Assembly (NCBI GenBank): GCA_043809745.1
Contig: JBDROU010000033.1
Span: 1-64,000 of the forward strand
Origin: JBDROU01 sp043809745 [NCBI: bacterium]
Lineage (GTDB): Bacteria; Elusimicrobiota; JBDRMW01
Direction: 5' to 3'
Length of the DNA: 64,000 nucleotides
Shown here: positions 1 through 8,898 of the stretch, in pieces
Numbering within the stretch: position 1 is the first letter of the stretch
Layout of the letters: the number at the start of each line of letters is the position of its first letter
The notes under the pieces: generated by a model
What the model saw: only the letters and a program-made list of their open reading frames with translations
What the model was told of the DNA's origin: nothing
Database searches by the model: none
Program-made: the position numbers and the translations under genes

Positions 1-57
1 CCGATGTTTATTAGAAGTATTCGCGGTATAAATCCTGATAGAGGTGCTGCGCAATAA
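1..57 (+). CDS. C-terminal end of an unidentified protein (partial)
   Basis: An open frame enters from the left edge and ends at TAA 55-57. Eighteen codons are visible, ending in NPDRGAAQ. The stop overlaps the next start by one base (TAATG), the same junction used elsewhere in this packed run (for example cdaR/pdxJ), which supports a real upstream gene translationally coupled to the next one. Too little is visible to name a family. Confidence 0.45.
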   Translation, partial: PMFIRSIRGINPDRGAAQ

Positions 58-509
58 TGAATAAGATTTTAAGTTGTTGTGTCATTATAATATTTTCTTC
101 AACTTCTTTTGCGGATTTCCTTTTTGCATCAGATAGGGATATATATTTTGGGACAATGATAGGCAGCCCTACAGGTATTGTTGGCGGAGTAAAGACATCT
201 GAATTTGCGCATGAGCTGAATCTGGGTGTCAGTGGGGGAGATTTTGCCGTTTGTTTTAGCAAGTTATATAGAAAACCTGAGTTTAAGTTTGGTTTTTTGA
301 GGTGGGAATTCCCTATTGCTTTTGGTTGGGGCCTAAAATATAGGAGCAGTTTCCATCCTCAATTTGCGCTGCGGGGCATTTTGCTCTGCAGTTATTTATT
401 AAGCAAAAGCAAACTAGAACTTTTCCTTCAAAGTGCTCCTGCATTTAGGTTGATGCCAAGCTATGGTGTAAACATAGATTGGACGCTCGGAGTAAAATTT
501 AAATATTAA
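57..509 (+). CDS. small exported protein, possible outer-membrane beta-barrel
   Basis: The 150-residue product starts with a clear signal peptide: basic start, hydrophobic core, and an SSTSFA end that fits signal peptidase I around residue 19. The rest has alternating hydrophobic and polar residues with many aromatics and glycines. It ends in VKFKY, an aromatic last residue typical of proteins inserted by the BAM machinery. This suggests a small barrel of about eight strands in the outer membrane, but I do not recognise a family. It overlaps the preceding stop by one base and lies 36 bases before the DUF4416 gene, so it probably belongs to the same transcription unit. Confidence 0.6.
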   Translation: MNKILSCCVIIIFSSTSFADFLFASDRDIYFGTMIGSPTGIVGGVKTSEFAHELNLGVSGGDFAVCFSKLYRKPEFKFGFLRWEFPIAFGWGLKYRSSFHPQFALRGILLCSYLLSKSKLELFLQSAPAFRLMPSYGVNIDWTLGVKFKY

Positions 510-545
510 TAACTACTTAAATCTTGGACTAAGGATATTGGCTAT

Positions 546-1067
546 ATGGGTTCTGAGAAACCTTTTCAAGAACATAAATTATTTATGGGATTAATTTATA
601 GAAAGAATTTTAGCATGGACGCTTTACTAGAAATTCTTATAAGTCATTTCGGAGAAATTGATTCAAAATCGGATTCAATTAAGTTTGACATGACGGATTA
701 TTATAAAGAAGAGTTTGGTAATGATCTGTTGAGAAAATTTATAACTTTTAAAAAATTAACAAATCCGGAAAAACTGGCGGAAATAAAAATAAAAACGAAT
801 GATATGGAAAAACAATTTTCAGATCAATCTGGCAGCAGATGTGTAAATATCGATCCAGGAATTTTAAGTTTAGCAAAGGTTATGCTTGCAACCACAAAAG
901 ATTACTCGCATAGAGTGCCGCTTCAAAATGGGATTTATGCAGAGGTAACGCTTTCCTTTAAGAATGGCACTTACGTTCCGCATCCATGGACATATCCGGA
1001 TTATCAAAGAAATGATACAATAGATTTTTTTAATAAGGTTAAAGACAAGTATAAATCGGAAATTTAG
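546..1067 (+). CDS. DUF4416 family protein
   Basis: The 173-residue protein matches the DUF4416 pattern over its whole length: YYKEEFGNDLLRKF near residue 52, an IKxxTNDME segment near residue 81, VNIDPGxL near residue 99, LATTKDYSHR near residue 114, and the closing WTYPDYQ near residue 148. It has no signal peptide and should be cytoplasmic. The family has no established function that I know of; it is common in deep-branching Gram-negative lineages, often beside housekeeping genes. It lies 9 to 21 bases before the aminotransferase gene, depending on that gene's start. Confidence 0.85.
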   Translation: MGSEKPFQEHKLFMGLIYRKNFSMDALLEILISHFGEIDSKSDSIKFDMTDYYKEEFGNDLLRKFITFKKLTNPEKLAEIKIKTNDMEKQFSDQSGSRCVNIDPGILSLAKVMLATTKDYSHRVPLQNGIYAEVTLSFKNGTYVPHPWTYPDYQRNDTIDFFNKVKDKYKSEI

Positions 1068-1088
1068 ATTTTTCAAATGGAGAGTATA

Positions 1089-2264
1089 ATGCGTTTTGCG
1101 GAAAGGCTTGAATCAGCTAAGAGTTCAGTTATTAGGGATATATTAAAGCTTTTAGATAAAAAAGGGCTTATATCCTTTGCAGGAGGTCTGCCTGCTGAAG
1201 AGTTGTTCCCGGTTAAGGACATTGCCAGGTGCGCGAAAGAGGTGTTGGAGGCTCCGAGGGCGCATGCGCTTCAATACAGCATTTCTGAAGGTTTGCCTGA
1301 ATTGCGAGGGGCCTTATGCAAATTTTTATCGGGTTATCATTTAAATGTCAAACCTGAAAACCTTTTAATAACCTCTGGCGCCCAGCAAGGGCTTGATTTG
1401 GTCGGAAAACTATTTTTGGATAAAAACAGTTTTGTATTTCTAGAAGAACCAAGTTATTTAGGAGCGTTGCAGGCTTTCAATGTTTATCAGGCCAGATATA
1501 AGTCTATACCTATGGACAAAAACGGCATGAATATTTCTTTACTAAAAAAGGAATTAAAAGCTATACGGCCATCATTTATATATACGATTCCTGATTTTCA
1601 AAATCCGACTGGAATAACGCTTAGTTTATCAAGAAGGCGCGAATTAATCGGTCTTGCATCCAGGTATAATATACCTGTTGTAGAAGATTCCCCATATTCC
1701 ATGATTAGGTTCGAGAAATCATTCTTGCCTAGTCTTAAGAAATTAGACAAAAAAGGTTTAGTTATCAGTCTTGGGAGTTTTTCAAAAATAGTATCACCGG
1801 GGCTCAGATTGGGTTGGGTGTGCGCAGCTCCAGAGATTATATCTAAGCTTTTGTTATTTAAACAGGCCAGCGATTTGCATTGCTCAACATTGAACCAGAA
1901 GATAGTAGCAAGATATCTTGCTACTGCTCCAATCAACAGACATATTCGTGCTGTTACTTTGAAGTACAAACAACGCAGAGATTTAATGCTTAAATGTATA
2001 AAGAAATATTTCCCTCCAAAATGTAAAGTAATCAAACCTGAAGGCGGGATGTTTATCTGGGTTGAGATGCCGGAGGCGCTTGACGCCGGTTTTTTATTAA
2101 AGCGCTGCGTAGAAAATAATGTTGCATATGTGCCCGGTTCTGTTTTTTACAATAGCGAAAAGGGGAAAAACACAGTTCGCTTGAATTTTTCGAATAGTTC
2201 ATTGAAGGAAATAGAATTAGGTATTAAAAAGCTAGGCAGTTTATTTGCAAATGAGCTCAAATAA
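1089..2264 (+). CDS. PLP-dependent aminotransferase, LysN/2-aminoadipate type
   Basis: This is a fold-type I class I/II aminotransferase of about 391 residues, close in pattern to the LysN/Aro8/MocR-like group (2-aminoadipate or broad aromatic/branched-chain aminotransferases). Visible marks are ISFAGGLPAEELFP near the N-terminus, TSGAQQGLD for cofactor phosphate contacts, the PDFQNPTG segment, and SFSKIVSPGLRLGW, whose Lys (about residue 233) should bind PLP. The C-terminal arginine region is VRLNFSN. An ATG at 1077 is in frame, but the GGAGAG at 1079-1084 sits four bases before the ATG at 1089, so I choose 1089. The substrate cannot be fixed from sequence alone. The end overlaps tilS. Confidence 0.85.
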   Translation: MRFAERLESAKSSVIRDILKLLDKKGLISFAGGLPAEELFPVKDIARCAKEVLEAPRAHALQYSISEGLPELRGALCKFLSGYHLNVKPENLLITSGAQQGLDLVGKLFLDKNSFVFLEEPSYLGALQAFNVYQARYKSIPMDKNGMNISLLKKELKAIRPSFIYTIPDFQNPTGITLSLSRRRELIGLASRYNIPVVEDSPYSMIRFEKSFLPSLKKLDKKGLVISLGSFSKIVSPGLRLGWVCAAPEIISKLLLFKQASDLHCSTLNQKIVARYLATAPINRHIRAVTLKYKQRRDLMLKCIKKYFPPKCKVIKPEGGMFIWVEMPEALDAGFLLKRCVENNVAYVPGSVFYNSEKGKNTVRLNFSNSSLKEIELGIKKLGSLFANELK

Positions 2265-3645
2265 AAAGCAACTTGAAGAAAAATTTAGAATTACAATTCG
2301 GGGTAATGAACTTATAGAACCCGGTGACAAGATTATTATTGGTTTTTCAGGGGGAGCTGATTCCTCGGTATTGCTGCATCTGCTTAAACAAATACAAAAT
2401 CAGTATAAGCTAACCTTAAAGATAGTCTATTTTGATCATCAGCTTAGAGGCAGAGAATCCGGAAGAGAGACGGTGTTTGTTAGAAATATATTAAATGGGC
2501 TCAAAATTCCATATATCTTAAAAAAGATCAATACTGCCGAATATTCTAAATCTAAAAAATTATCGATTGAAGAAGCAGGAAGGGAGTTGCGTTATAATTA
2601 TTTTGAAAATTATGCAAAAAAATGGGGTTTTAATAAAGTTGCCCTAGGACACCAATTAGATGATCAAGCAGAAACTGTGCTTTTTAATATTACTCGGGGG
2701 ACATCGATTGCAGGGCTAAAGGGGATACCTGTAAAACGCAAGATTTCTAAAAACTCCTCTGTATATGTTATTAGACCGTTGTTAAATATATCCAGGGAAG
2801 ATATTGTAAAGTATATTGAGCATAATGATATTAGATATTTTACTGATTCGTCAAATGAAAGTTATAAATTTGCAAGAAATATCATGAGACATAAAGTACT
2901 AAAATATTTGGAAAATATCAATCCTAGAGTGAAAAATCATCTTAAAAACATATCAGAAGATATCAATGAGTGGGAGGGATTTAAGTCAAATCTATTAAGA
3001 CAAACACTTTCAAAGATTATTGTTATGGAAAAAGACAATAAAATGCTTGATTTATTGGTGTTTTTTCGTTATGATAAGTTTCTGCAAAAGGAGATAATTT
3101 CTGCTCTTTGGCAGGATGTTAGTACTCGTGTTTTGAGGCGGGAATATATTGAAAAGTCAATTAAGAATTTAAGTAGAAAATTCGTTCAAGGGGTACAAAA
3201 GATAAGAGTAGATGATTTGTTTAAACCCCAAAAAAGTTCAAAAAAAATAAAAAGTAAAGCAAAATTCAAATTTGATCCGCTAAGAAAAACTGAATTAAAT
3301 GATCGCGGTTTAAGTATAGCAGGAAGAGTTTTTTATAAAAGGTCTAATGAATTTATTTCGGATCAAAACAATGCTTATTTTGATTGGTCCAAGGTCAACA
3401 AAAAATGTTTCTTTTTGCGTTTTAGAAACGAAGGAGACAGCTTCTGTCCTTTTGGGTTATTAGGGGAAAAAAAACTTTCTGATTTTTTTATAGATCAAAA
3501 AATACCGGCGGTTGAACGGGATAAAATTCCACTTATTTATTCCGGCAGGGAATTAATATGGGTGGTTGGGCACAGGACAAGTGAGAAGACTAAAGTAAAA
3601 GCGAATACAAAAAAAGTTCTTAAACTTTCGATAAAAAAACTTTAA
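2251..3645 (+). CDS. tilS: tRNA(Ile)-lysidine synthase TilS
   Basis: TilS adds lysine to C34 of the CAU anticodon of minor tRNA-Ile using ATP, so that it reads AUA and is charged with Ile. The N-terminal PP-loop is clear: IIGFSGGADSSVLLHLL (SGGxDS). It is followed by FDHQLRG, the GHQLDDQAETVLFN segment and a linker region with RNIMRHKVL. The C-terminal TilS domain (roughly the last 80 residues) contains RNEGDSFCPFG and KLSDFFIDQKIP. At about 464 residues it has the full two-domain length. A TTG at 2245 is an alternative start; the ATG at 2251 seems more likely. It overlaps the aminotransferase by 14 bases. AUA codons are frequent in this window, which fits the need for this enzyme. Confidence 0.95.
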   Translation: MSSNKKQLEEKFRITIRGNELIEPGDKIIIGFSGGADSSVLLHLLKQIQNQYKLTLKIVYFDHQLRGRESGRETVFVRNILNGLKIPYILKKINTAEYSKSKKLSIEEAGRELRYNYFENYAKKWGFNKVALGHQLDDQAETVLFNITRGTSIAGLKGIPVKRKISKNSSVYVIRPLLNISREDIVKYIEHNDIRYFTDSSNESYKFARNIMRHKVLKYLENINPRVKNHLKNISEDINEWEGFKSNLLRQTLSKIIVMEKDNKMLDLLVFFRYDKFLQKEIISALWQDVSTRVLRREYIEKSIKNLSRKFVQGVQKIRVDDLFKPQKSSKKIKSKAKFKFDPLRKTELNDRGLSIAGRVFYKRSNEFISDQNNAYFDWSKVNKKCFFLRFRNEGDSFCPFGLLGEKKLSDFFIDQKIPAVERDKIPLIYSGRELIWVVGHRTSEKTKVKANTKKVLKLSIKKL

Positions 3646-3713
3646 TGATTTTAGTAAAGTAAGTAAAGTGTTTGCGTAACTAGCAGAACATTCAGTATAT
3701 ATTGGAGGATAAA

Positions 3714-5585
3714 TTGAGCAAAAGACTGATGAACGGGCTTATAATATGGATGTTGGTAATATTGACGGTTATGTTTTTATTTTCTTTAAGGTCTTTTAAT
3801 ACGGTTAAAGAGATTGCATATTCGGATTTTAAGGAATTGCTTAAAAACGGAAGGATTGTAGATGTAGTTGTGAAGAGTCAAGTTATACGCGGGAAATACA
3901 TTGATGAGAATGACCAGCAGCAACAGTATCGTACAATCCTTCTTGAGGATCCGGATTTTGTAAAGGATCTTGAGAAATATAAAGTAGGGAGTTTCCAGGC
4001 AGAATTAGAGCATAGCTGGGTTGCCAGCATACTTATGAATGTTGGATGGATAGCTCTCTTTTTCTTCTTGTGGTGGTTTTTAATAATCAGGCAGATGCAA
4101 GGAGGAGGCAAACAGGCGCTTCAATTTGGACGAAGTAAAGCCAAACTGCAGTCTAATAAAAATGTAAAGGTAACATTTAAGAATGTGGCCGGTTGTGATG
4201 AGGCTAAAGATGAGTTGCAGGAAATAATAGAATTCCTCAAAGATCCTGAAAAATTTCAGAAGTTGGGCGGGAAGATACCTAAAGGAGTTCTTCTCTATGG
4301 AGCCCCTGGGACGGGGAAGACTTTGTTGGCAAAGGCGGTTGCAGGTGAAGCAAATGTACCGTTTTTTTCATCTAGCGGATCTGAATTTGTAGAGATGTTT
4401 GTTGGTGTAGGCGCAAGCAGGGTAAGAGATTTGTTTGATCAGGGACGTAAAAACGCTCCTTGTTTGTTATTTGTGGATGAGATAGATGCTGTTGGGAGGC
4501 ACCGTTTTGCCGGTATTGGCGGAGGGCATGATGAGAGAGAGCAGACATTAAATCAACTTTTGGTTGAGATGGATGGGTTTGACACTAAAGAGGGTGTTAT
4601 ACTAATAGCTGCAACAAACAGGCCTGATGTTTTAGATCCGGCTCTTTTAAGGCCGGGTAGATTTGACAGGCAGATTTCTGTGCCGATGCCGGACCTCAAT
4701 GGCCGGGAAGAGATACTCAATGTACATGCAAAGAATATAAAGCTTAGCGAAACAGTGGAACTTAAAACGATTGCTCGAAGAACACCCGGGTTTGTGGGTT
4801 CGGACCTGGCAAATCTGATTAATGAAGCTGCTCTGCTTGCTGCAAGAAAGAATATGAAAGCAGTTGAGATGCCGCAGTTAGAAGAAGCCATTGATCGAGT
4901 AATTGCTGGGCCGGAAAGAAAGAGCAGGATGATATCTGACAAGGAAAAAAGGATTGTTGCTTACCATGAAGCGGGTCATGCATTGGTGGCAAAACTTATT
5001 CCTAACAGCGACCCGGTTCATAAGGTTTCTATTATACCAAGAGGGCCTGCTCTCGGTTACACATTACAGTTGCCGCTTGAAGATAGGTATCTTACCGCGA
5101 AAACCGAGATAATGGATAAGCTGGTAGTTTTGCTTTCTGGGAGAGTAACAGAAGAACTGGTATTTACAGACATTACTACCGGCGCGCAGAATGATCTTTC
5201 CAAAGCCACAGAGATCGCTCAAAAAATGGTTTGTGAATACGGTATGAGCAAGAAATTGGGACCTATGACATTCAGAAAAAAAGATGAGGAGCTGTTTCTC
5301 GGCAAGGATATCGGCAGGGATAAGAATTATTCCGAGATGACAGCTCAGATAATAGACCAAGAAGTAAAATTTATTATTGATGAAGCATTGAAAAGAGCTC
5401 AAAAATATTTAAAAGAGAACCGCGGCAAGCTTGATAAACTTGCCGAAAAGTTAATAGAAAAAGAGGTCCTGGTTGGTGAAGAGGTTGAGGCTTTGTTAAA
5501 CGGCGGGAAAGAGCAGGTTAATGAGAAGCAGACCGAAAATGTGGTTGAACAGAAGCAGGAAGGAAAAGAAAAAACTGATGAGTGA
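3714..5585 (+). CDS. ftsH: ATP-dependent zinc metalloprotease FtsH
   Basis: FtsH is a membrane-anchored hexameric AAA+ protease that extracts and degrades membrane and short-lived cytosolic proteins. Seen in order: a first membrane span (about residues 9-27), a periplasmic domain, a second span (about 105-125), Walker A GAPGTGKT, Walker B LLFVDEID, the second region of homology with [17 protein letters not shown], and the zinc motif HEAGH. The tail is charged, rich in E, K and Q, and probably disordered. The start is TTG 3714: GGAGG at 3704-3708 lies five bases before it, while the TTG at 3702 overlaps that ribosome site. The tilS-ftsH order is widespread in bacteria. The C-terminus overlaps folP by 8 bases. 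Confidence 0.97.
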   Translation: MSKRLMNGLIIWMLVILTVMFLFSLRSFNTVKEIAYSDFKELLKNGRIVDVVVKSQVIRGKYIDENDQQQQYRTILLEDPDFVKDLEKYKVGSFQAELEHSWVASILMNVGWIALFFFLWWFLIIRQMQGGGKQALQFGRSKAKLQSNKNVKVTFKNVAGCDEAKDELQEIIEFLKDPEKFQKLGGKIPKGVLLYGAPGTGKTLLAKAVAGEANVPFFSSSGSEFVEMFVGVGASRVRDLFDQGRKNAPCLLFVDEIDAVGRHRFAGIGGGHDEREQTLNQLLVEMDGFDTKEGVILIAATNRPDVLDPALLRPGRFDRQISVPMPDLNGREEILNVHAKNIKLSETVELKTIARRTPGFVGSDLANLINEAALLAARKNMKAVEMPQLEEAIDRVIAGPERKSRMISDKEKRIVAYHEAGHALVAKLIPNSDPVHKVSIIPRGPALGYTLQLPLEDRYLTAKTEIMDKLVVLLSGRVTEELVFTDITTGAQNDLSKATEIAQKMVCEYGMSKKLGPMTFRKKDEELFLGKDIGRDKNYSEMTAQIIDQEVKFIIDEALKRAQKYLKENRGKLDKLAEKLIEKEVLVGEEVEALLNGGKEQVNEKQTENVVEQKQEGKEKTDE

Positions 5586-6825
5586 TGCTTTACGCTGCAG
5601 ATTAATTAATCCAACTTCGGCAGAAGATATACGCTCCATTCTTAAGCAAATTGGGGTTGATCCATGGGCTGTAGGATATCTCAGTAAAAAAGGGGAAAAT
5701 CTTTTTTTTTTAATAGACAATATAGATAATAAAGCAGCAAATATTCTTAAGCAGGAGATGCTTTCGTTAGGTTCTGACGCAGGTTTGAATAGAAATGTCT
5801 CCCGTTTTGTAAACGGGAAAACTTCTGTACTGTTATTTTCAAGTAAAGCAAATCTCGAAAAACTTGAGCTTAAACTCAAAAATCAGCCATTTGGATTAAA
5901 GGGATTGTCTGACTTAATAAGATCTTCATTAGGCAACCGCAGCGCTAAAGAACAGAGGGAATTTAAGGTAGGAAAGAAAAATTTCATACTCTCTAAAAAG
6001 ACAGTCATATTCGGGATTTTGAATATAACCCCAGATTCGTTTTATGATGGCGGCAGATATTTTAAGAGTGAAAAAGCGTTTGAACGCGTAAAAACATTAA
6101 TCAATGAAGGCGCAGATATTATTGATGTTGGCGGTGAATCTACCCGCCCTGGCGCTCAGGTGATTAGCGTTGAAGAAGAGTTGAGGAGGGTTCTGCCTGT
6201 AGTTGAAAGCGTAAAGTCGAGAAATGATGTCCCAGTTTCTGTGGATACATATAAAGCCGGGGTGGCTATGAGATGCCTTAAAAAAGGCGCTGCAATGATA
6301 AATGATGTCTCAGCATTGCGGTTCGATAAGGAAATGGTTCATGTGGTTAAGGATTTTAATGTTCCGATTGTATTGATGCATATGAAGGGACACCCAAGAA
6401 CTATGCAGAAAGCACCGTTTTATAAGGATTGTATAAGCGAGATTTACTCTTTCTTTGAACAGAGAATTGAGTACGCGCTTAAGAACGGGATCGCGCCAAA
6501 AAAAATAATTTTGGATCCAGGAATAGGATTCGGCAAAAGATTGGAAGATAATTTAGAGATATTAAAGCGCATAAATGAGTTTAAGTCGCTTGGTTTCCCG
6601 ATGCTTGTCGGTTCATCCAGAAAAACATTCATTGGAAAAATACTGGAAAATAATAAAAAAATAACCAGTAATTTGTCTTCTCCTTTTCACAGACTTGAGG
6701 GCACTATAGCAAGTTGTTTGTGGGTTGTTGGTCAAGGGGTCGAAATGCTGCGGGTTCATGATCCAGGTGAAATTAGCAAAGCGGTGGCGGTTTATAAGGC
6801 AATAAAAAATCAAAGGATTAATTAA
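5578..6825 (+). CDS. folP: dihydropteroate synthase with N-terminal extension
   Basis: FolP condenses p-aminobenzoate with dihydropterin pyrophosphate in folate synthesis. The TIM-barrel domain starts near residue 125 and carries all the usual stretches: GILNITPDSFYDGG, DVGGESTRPGA, VSVDTYKAGVA, INDVSAL, VLMHMKG, ILDPGIGFGK, VGSSRKTFIG and VHDPGEISKAV. The first 120 or so residues form an extra domain not present in E. coli FolP; similar extensions are known in other lineages and their role is unclear to me. The start at 5578 overlaps ftsH by 8 bases; longer in-frame starts (5521) would lie deep inside ftsH. The gene abuts cdaA directly, suggesting one operon. Confidence 0.93.
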   Translation: MSDALRCRLINPTSAEDIRSILKQIGVDPWAVGYLSKKGENLFFLIDNIDNKAANILKQEMLSLGSDAGLNRNVSRFVNGKTSVLLFSSKANLEKLELKLKNQPFGLKGLSDLIRSSLGNRSAKEQREFKVGKKNFILSKKTVIFGILNITPDSFYDGGRYFKSEKAFERVKTLINEGADIIDVGGESTRPGAQVISVEEELRRVLPVVESVKSRNDVPVSVDTYKAGVAMRCLKKGAAMINDVSALRFDKEMVHVVKDFNVPIVLMHMKGHPRTMQKAPFYKDCISEIYSFFEQRIEYALKNGIAPKKIILDPGIGFGKRLEDNLEILKRINEFKSLGFPMLVGSSRKTFIGKILENNKKITSNLSSPFHRLEGTIASCLWVVGQGVEMLRVHDPGEISKAVAVYKAIKNQRIN

Positions 6826-7602
6826 ATGGAAAGTTTCAGCTTAATATGGACAAATTATTTAAGGCATATTTTTGATGTAGCGCTTGCTACATTTATATTT
6901 TACTGGCTGCTTAGACTGTTCAAGGGAACGCGTGCTATACAGGTTGTTCTGGGCGTAATACTGTTAGCTGTTTTTACCCTGCTCACAATGTTTTTGTTTA
7001 AGTTTAAGGCAACGGGATGGTTGTTGAATAATTTCTGGTCAGCCGGTGTTGTTCTGTTTGTAATAATATTCCAGCCGGAATTAAGAGCTGCTTTTGCCCA
7101 TCTTGGCAGCAAAACCTGGGGTAAGATTATTCTTCCTGAGGAGCTGGACTTTTTAAAAGAATTGATTCAATCAGTAAAAGGGTGCGTTGAACATAATATT
7201 GGGGCTATAATTGTTCTTGAGCAAGATATCGGGCTTAGAAATTATATTGAAACCGGCACTCTGATAAATGGACAGCTTTCAAAAGAGTTAGTAGTGTCAA
7301 TATTTTGCAATAAATCTCCATTGCATGATGGTGCTGTTATCGTTCAAAAAACGCGGTTAATAGCAGCAGGCTGTCTTTTACCTTTGTCAAATAATCCGGG
7401 GATTTCAAAGATTTTGGGTACCAGACACAGAGCTGCTTTAGGTTTAACAGAGATTACTGATTCGCTTGTTATAACGGTAAGTGAGGAAACAGGAAAGGTT
7501 TCGCTTTCCAAGGAAGGAAAGATTGAGTGGGGAATTAATATCGAAAAATTACAGCAAATTCTGGTTGAATATTATAAAAGTAAGATGAAAAGGAGCAGAT
7601 AG
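6826..7602 (+). CDS. cdaA: diadenylate cyclase CdaA
   Basis: CdaA makes the second messenger cyclic di-AMP from two ATP. The 258-residue protein has three N-terminal membrane spans (about residues 12-33, 38-58 and 65-85), followed by the DAC (DisA_N) domain. Catalytic motifs are visible: LHDGAVIV (DGA) near residue 166 and TRHRAALG (RHR) near residue 203. This membrane-bound form is usually encoded with cdaR and glmM; here it is followed by a much reduced cdaR-like gene, and glmS, in the same amino-sugar pathway as glmM, is three genes further on. In other bacteria c-di-AMP governs osmolyte balance and cell-wall homeostasis. Confidence 0.93.
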   Translation: MESFSLIWTNYLRHIFDVALATFIFYWLLRLFKGTRAIQVVLGVILLAVFTLLTMFLFKFKATGWLLNNFWSAGVVLFVIIFQPELRAAFAHLGSKTWGKIILPEELDFLKELIQSVKGCVEHNIGAIIVLEQDIGLRNYIETGTLINGQLSKELVVSIFCNKSPLHDGAVIVQKTRLIAAGCLLPLSNNPGISKILGTRHRAALGLTEITDSLVITVSEETGKVSLSKEGKIEWGINIEKLQQILVEYYKSKMKRSR

Positions 7603-7796
7603 TGAATAAGTTAATTAAGTTTATACAGGATGATTGGGAGTTGAAACTGCTTGCTTTTGTTCTGGCGCTTATATTATGGACTTATGTAGTAGTTGTTAAA
7701 AATGATAAAAAGAAGTTATTGATGAACAAAGTAAAATCTGATTCTGCCCAAATAAAAGCGGTAACAAATACTGAGAACGAGGATGTTGTTAAATAA
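7602..7796 (+). CDS. CdaR/YbbR-like membrane stub (no YbbR repeats)
   Basis: This 64-residue protein begins with GTG at 7602, six bases after a strong AGGAG (7591-7595), and overlaps the cdaA stop by one base (TAGTG). The first 35 residues contain WELKLLAFVLALILWTYVVV, the characteristic N-terminal segment and membrane span of CdaR/YbbR proteins, the regulators encoded beside CdaA. The periplasmic YbbR repeats (usually three or four) are absent: only a 30-residue charged tail follows, ending at a TAA that overlaps the pdxJ start. I infer a minimal membrane partner of CdaA, or a degenerate cdaR. The good ribosome site and precise coupling argue for a functional small protein. Confidence 0.75.
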   Translation: MNKLIKFIQDDWELKLLAFVLALILWTYVVVVKNDKKKLLMNKVKSDSAQIKAVTNTENEDVVK

Positions 7797-8572
7797 TGCC
7801 AAAACTTGGTGTAAATATTGATCATATAGCTACGCTGAGGCAGCAGAGAATGATAGGCGAACCGGATTTGATAAAAGCCGCTAATATTATTATAAAATCC
7901 GGTGCAGACAGTATCACTATGCATCTTCGCGAAGACAGAAGGCATATACAAGACAGGGATGTTTTTGCGCTTCGCAACATGCCGGGTTTGTTTATTAATC
8001 TTGAGATGGCAGCTTCGAAAGAGATCTTAAATATAGCCCTTAATTTAAAACCGAACAGCGTGTGTATTGTGCCTGAAAAAAGAAAAGAACTTACGACTGA
8101 AGGCGGATTGGATGTTGTTAATAACAAAAATGTTTTGGAAAGATATATTAAATTATTAAAGAATAAATGGATATTCGTCAGTCTTTTTGTTGATCCCCTT
8201 GAGAAGCAGATAAAAGCTGCATATGACATAGGCGCTGACGCGGTAGAGATACATACCGGATCCTTCGCCAATGCTGAGGGAAAAGAGGTTAAACAAAGGG
8301 AATTCCAGAAGGTTTTAAGAGCTTCTCAATTGGCGCTTAAATTAGGGCTCAAACTTCATGCCGGTCACGGGTTAGACTATTTTAATGTTAAGCCCATAGC
8401 GTCTATTAATGGCATGAGGGAACTAAATATCGGATTTTCAATCATAAGCAGATCAATATTTGTCGGGTTGGAGCGAGCTGTTAGAGAGATGAAACGATTA
8501 ATAGTAATTAAACGAAGTAATAAAAAAGTAAATACGGTAAAGAAAAATTTGGCGAAAAAACCTGATGTTTAA
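7796..8572 (+). CDS. pdxJ: pyridoxine 5'-phosphate synthase PdxJ
   Basis: PdxJ condenses 1-deoxyxylulose 5-phosphate with 3-amino-2-oxopropyl phosphate in DXP-dependent vitamin B6 synthesis. Family marks are LGVNIDHIATLRQQR at the N-terminus, DSITMHLREDRRHIQDRD, the NLEMA segment with its conserved Glu, VCIVPEKRKELTTEGGLD, VEIHTGSFA, LHAGHGLDY and ELNIGFSIISRS. The length (258) is slightly above usual because of a basic C-terminal tail of about 18 residues. It starts on the cdaR-like stop (TAATG) and overlaps the next gene by 8 bases. In many bacteria pdxJ is followed directly by acpS; here acpS comes 6.7 kb later. Confidence 0.95.
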   Translation: MPKLGVNIDHIATLRQQRMIGEPDLIKAANIIIKSGADSITMHLREDRRHIQDRDVFALRNMPGLFINLEMAASKEILNIALNLKPNSVCIVPEKRKELTTEGGLDVVNNKNVLERYIKLLKNKWIFVSLFVDPLEKQIKAAYDIGADAVEIHTGSFANAEGKEVKQREFQKVLRASQLALKLGLKLHAGHGLDYFNVKPIASINGMRELNIGFSIISRSIFVGLERAVREMKRLIVIKRSNKKVNTVKKNLAKKPDV

Positions 8573-8885
8573 GATAATTTTCTGGATTATTATTTGTATG
8601 ACGCTTGTTTATTTTGCTTTTCGCTCGTGTAATGTCCAGGAAAAGGTTGATAAGAGTGCTCCGGCGGAATACCTTAAATCTATGCCGCAAAAAGTAGAAT
8701 CTGCTAGTGAAGTTCAGATTAAGGCTAATAAACTTATAATTCAAAATGCTTTGCAGCTGTATTATGTAGAAAAAGGTGAATTTCCTAAAACTCTTCAGGA
8801 ATTATCTAGTGCGGGATACTTGAGCAGAATTCCTGTAGGCAATTGGGAATATGATGGTAACGGGGAAGTAGATATTGCCCGATAG
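8565..8885 (+). CDS. small membrane-anchored pilin-like protein
   Basis: The 106-residue product has an N-terminal membrane span (about residues 3-19) followed by a soluble domain with QIKANKLIIQNALQLYY and KGEFPKTLQELSSAGYL. This resembles the C-terminal half of GspG-type pseudopilins, where such a segment precedes a small beta-sheet; the GNWEYDGNGEV end also fits. The prepilin peptidase signature (Gly before Phe/Met with Glu at +5) is missing, so it is probably held by an uncleaved anchor or acts as a lipoprotein-like protein (Cys 22 follows the span). Function unknown. It overlaps pdxJ by 8 bases and stops 13 bases before glmS. Confidence 0.65.
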   Translation: MFKIIFWIIICMTLVYFAFRSCNVQEKVDKSAPAEYLKSMPQKVESASEVQIKANKLIIQNALQLYYVEKGEFPKTLQELSSAGYLSRIPVGNWEYDGNGEVDIAR

Positions 8886-8898
8886 AGAGGTAAGGGGT

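Noticed and set aside
1598-2035. 145-codon minus-strand frame antisense to the aminotransferase
   Set aside because: The sense frame encodes an intact, recognisable enzyme; the antisense product has no family features.
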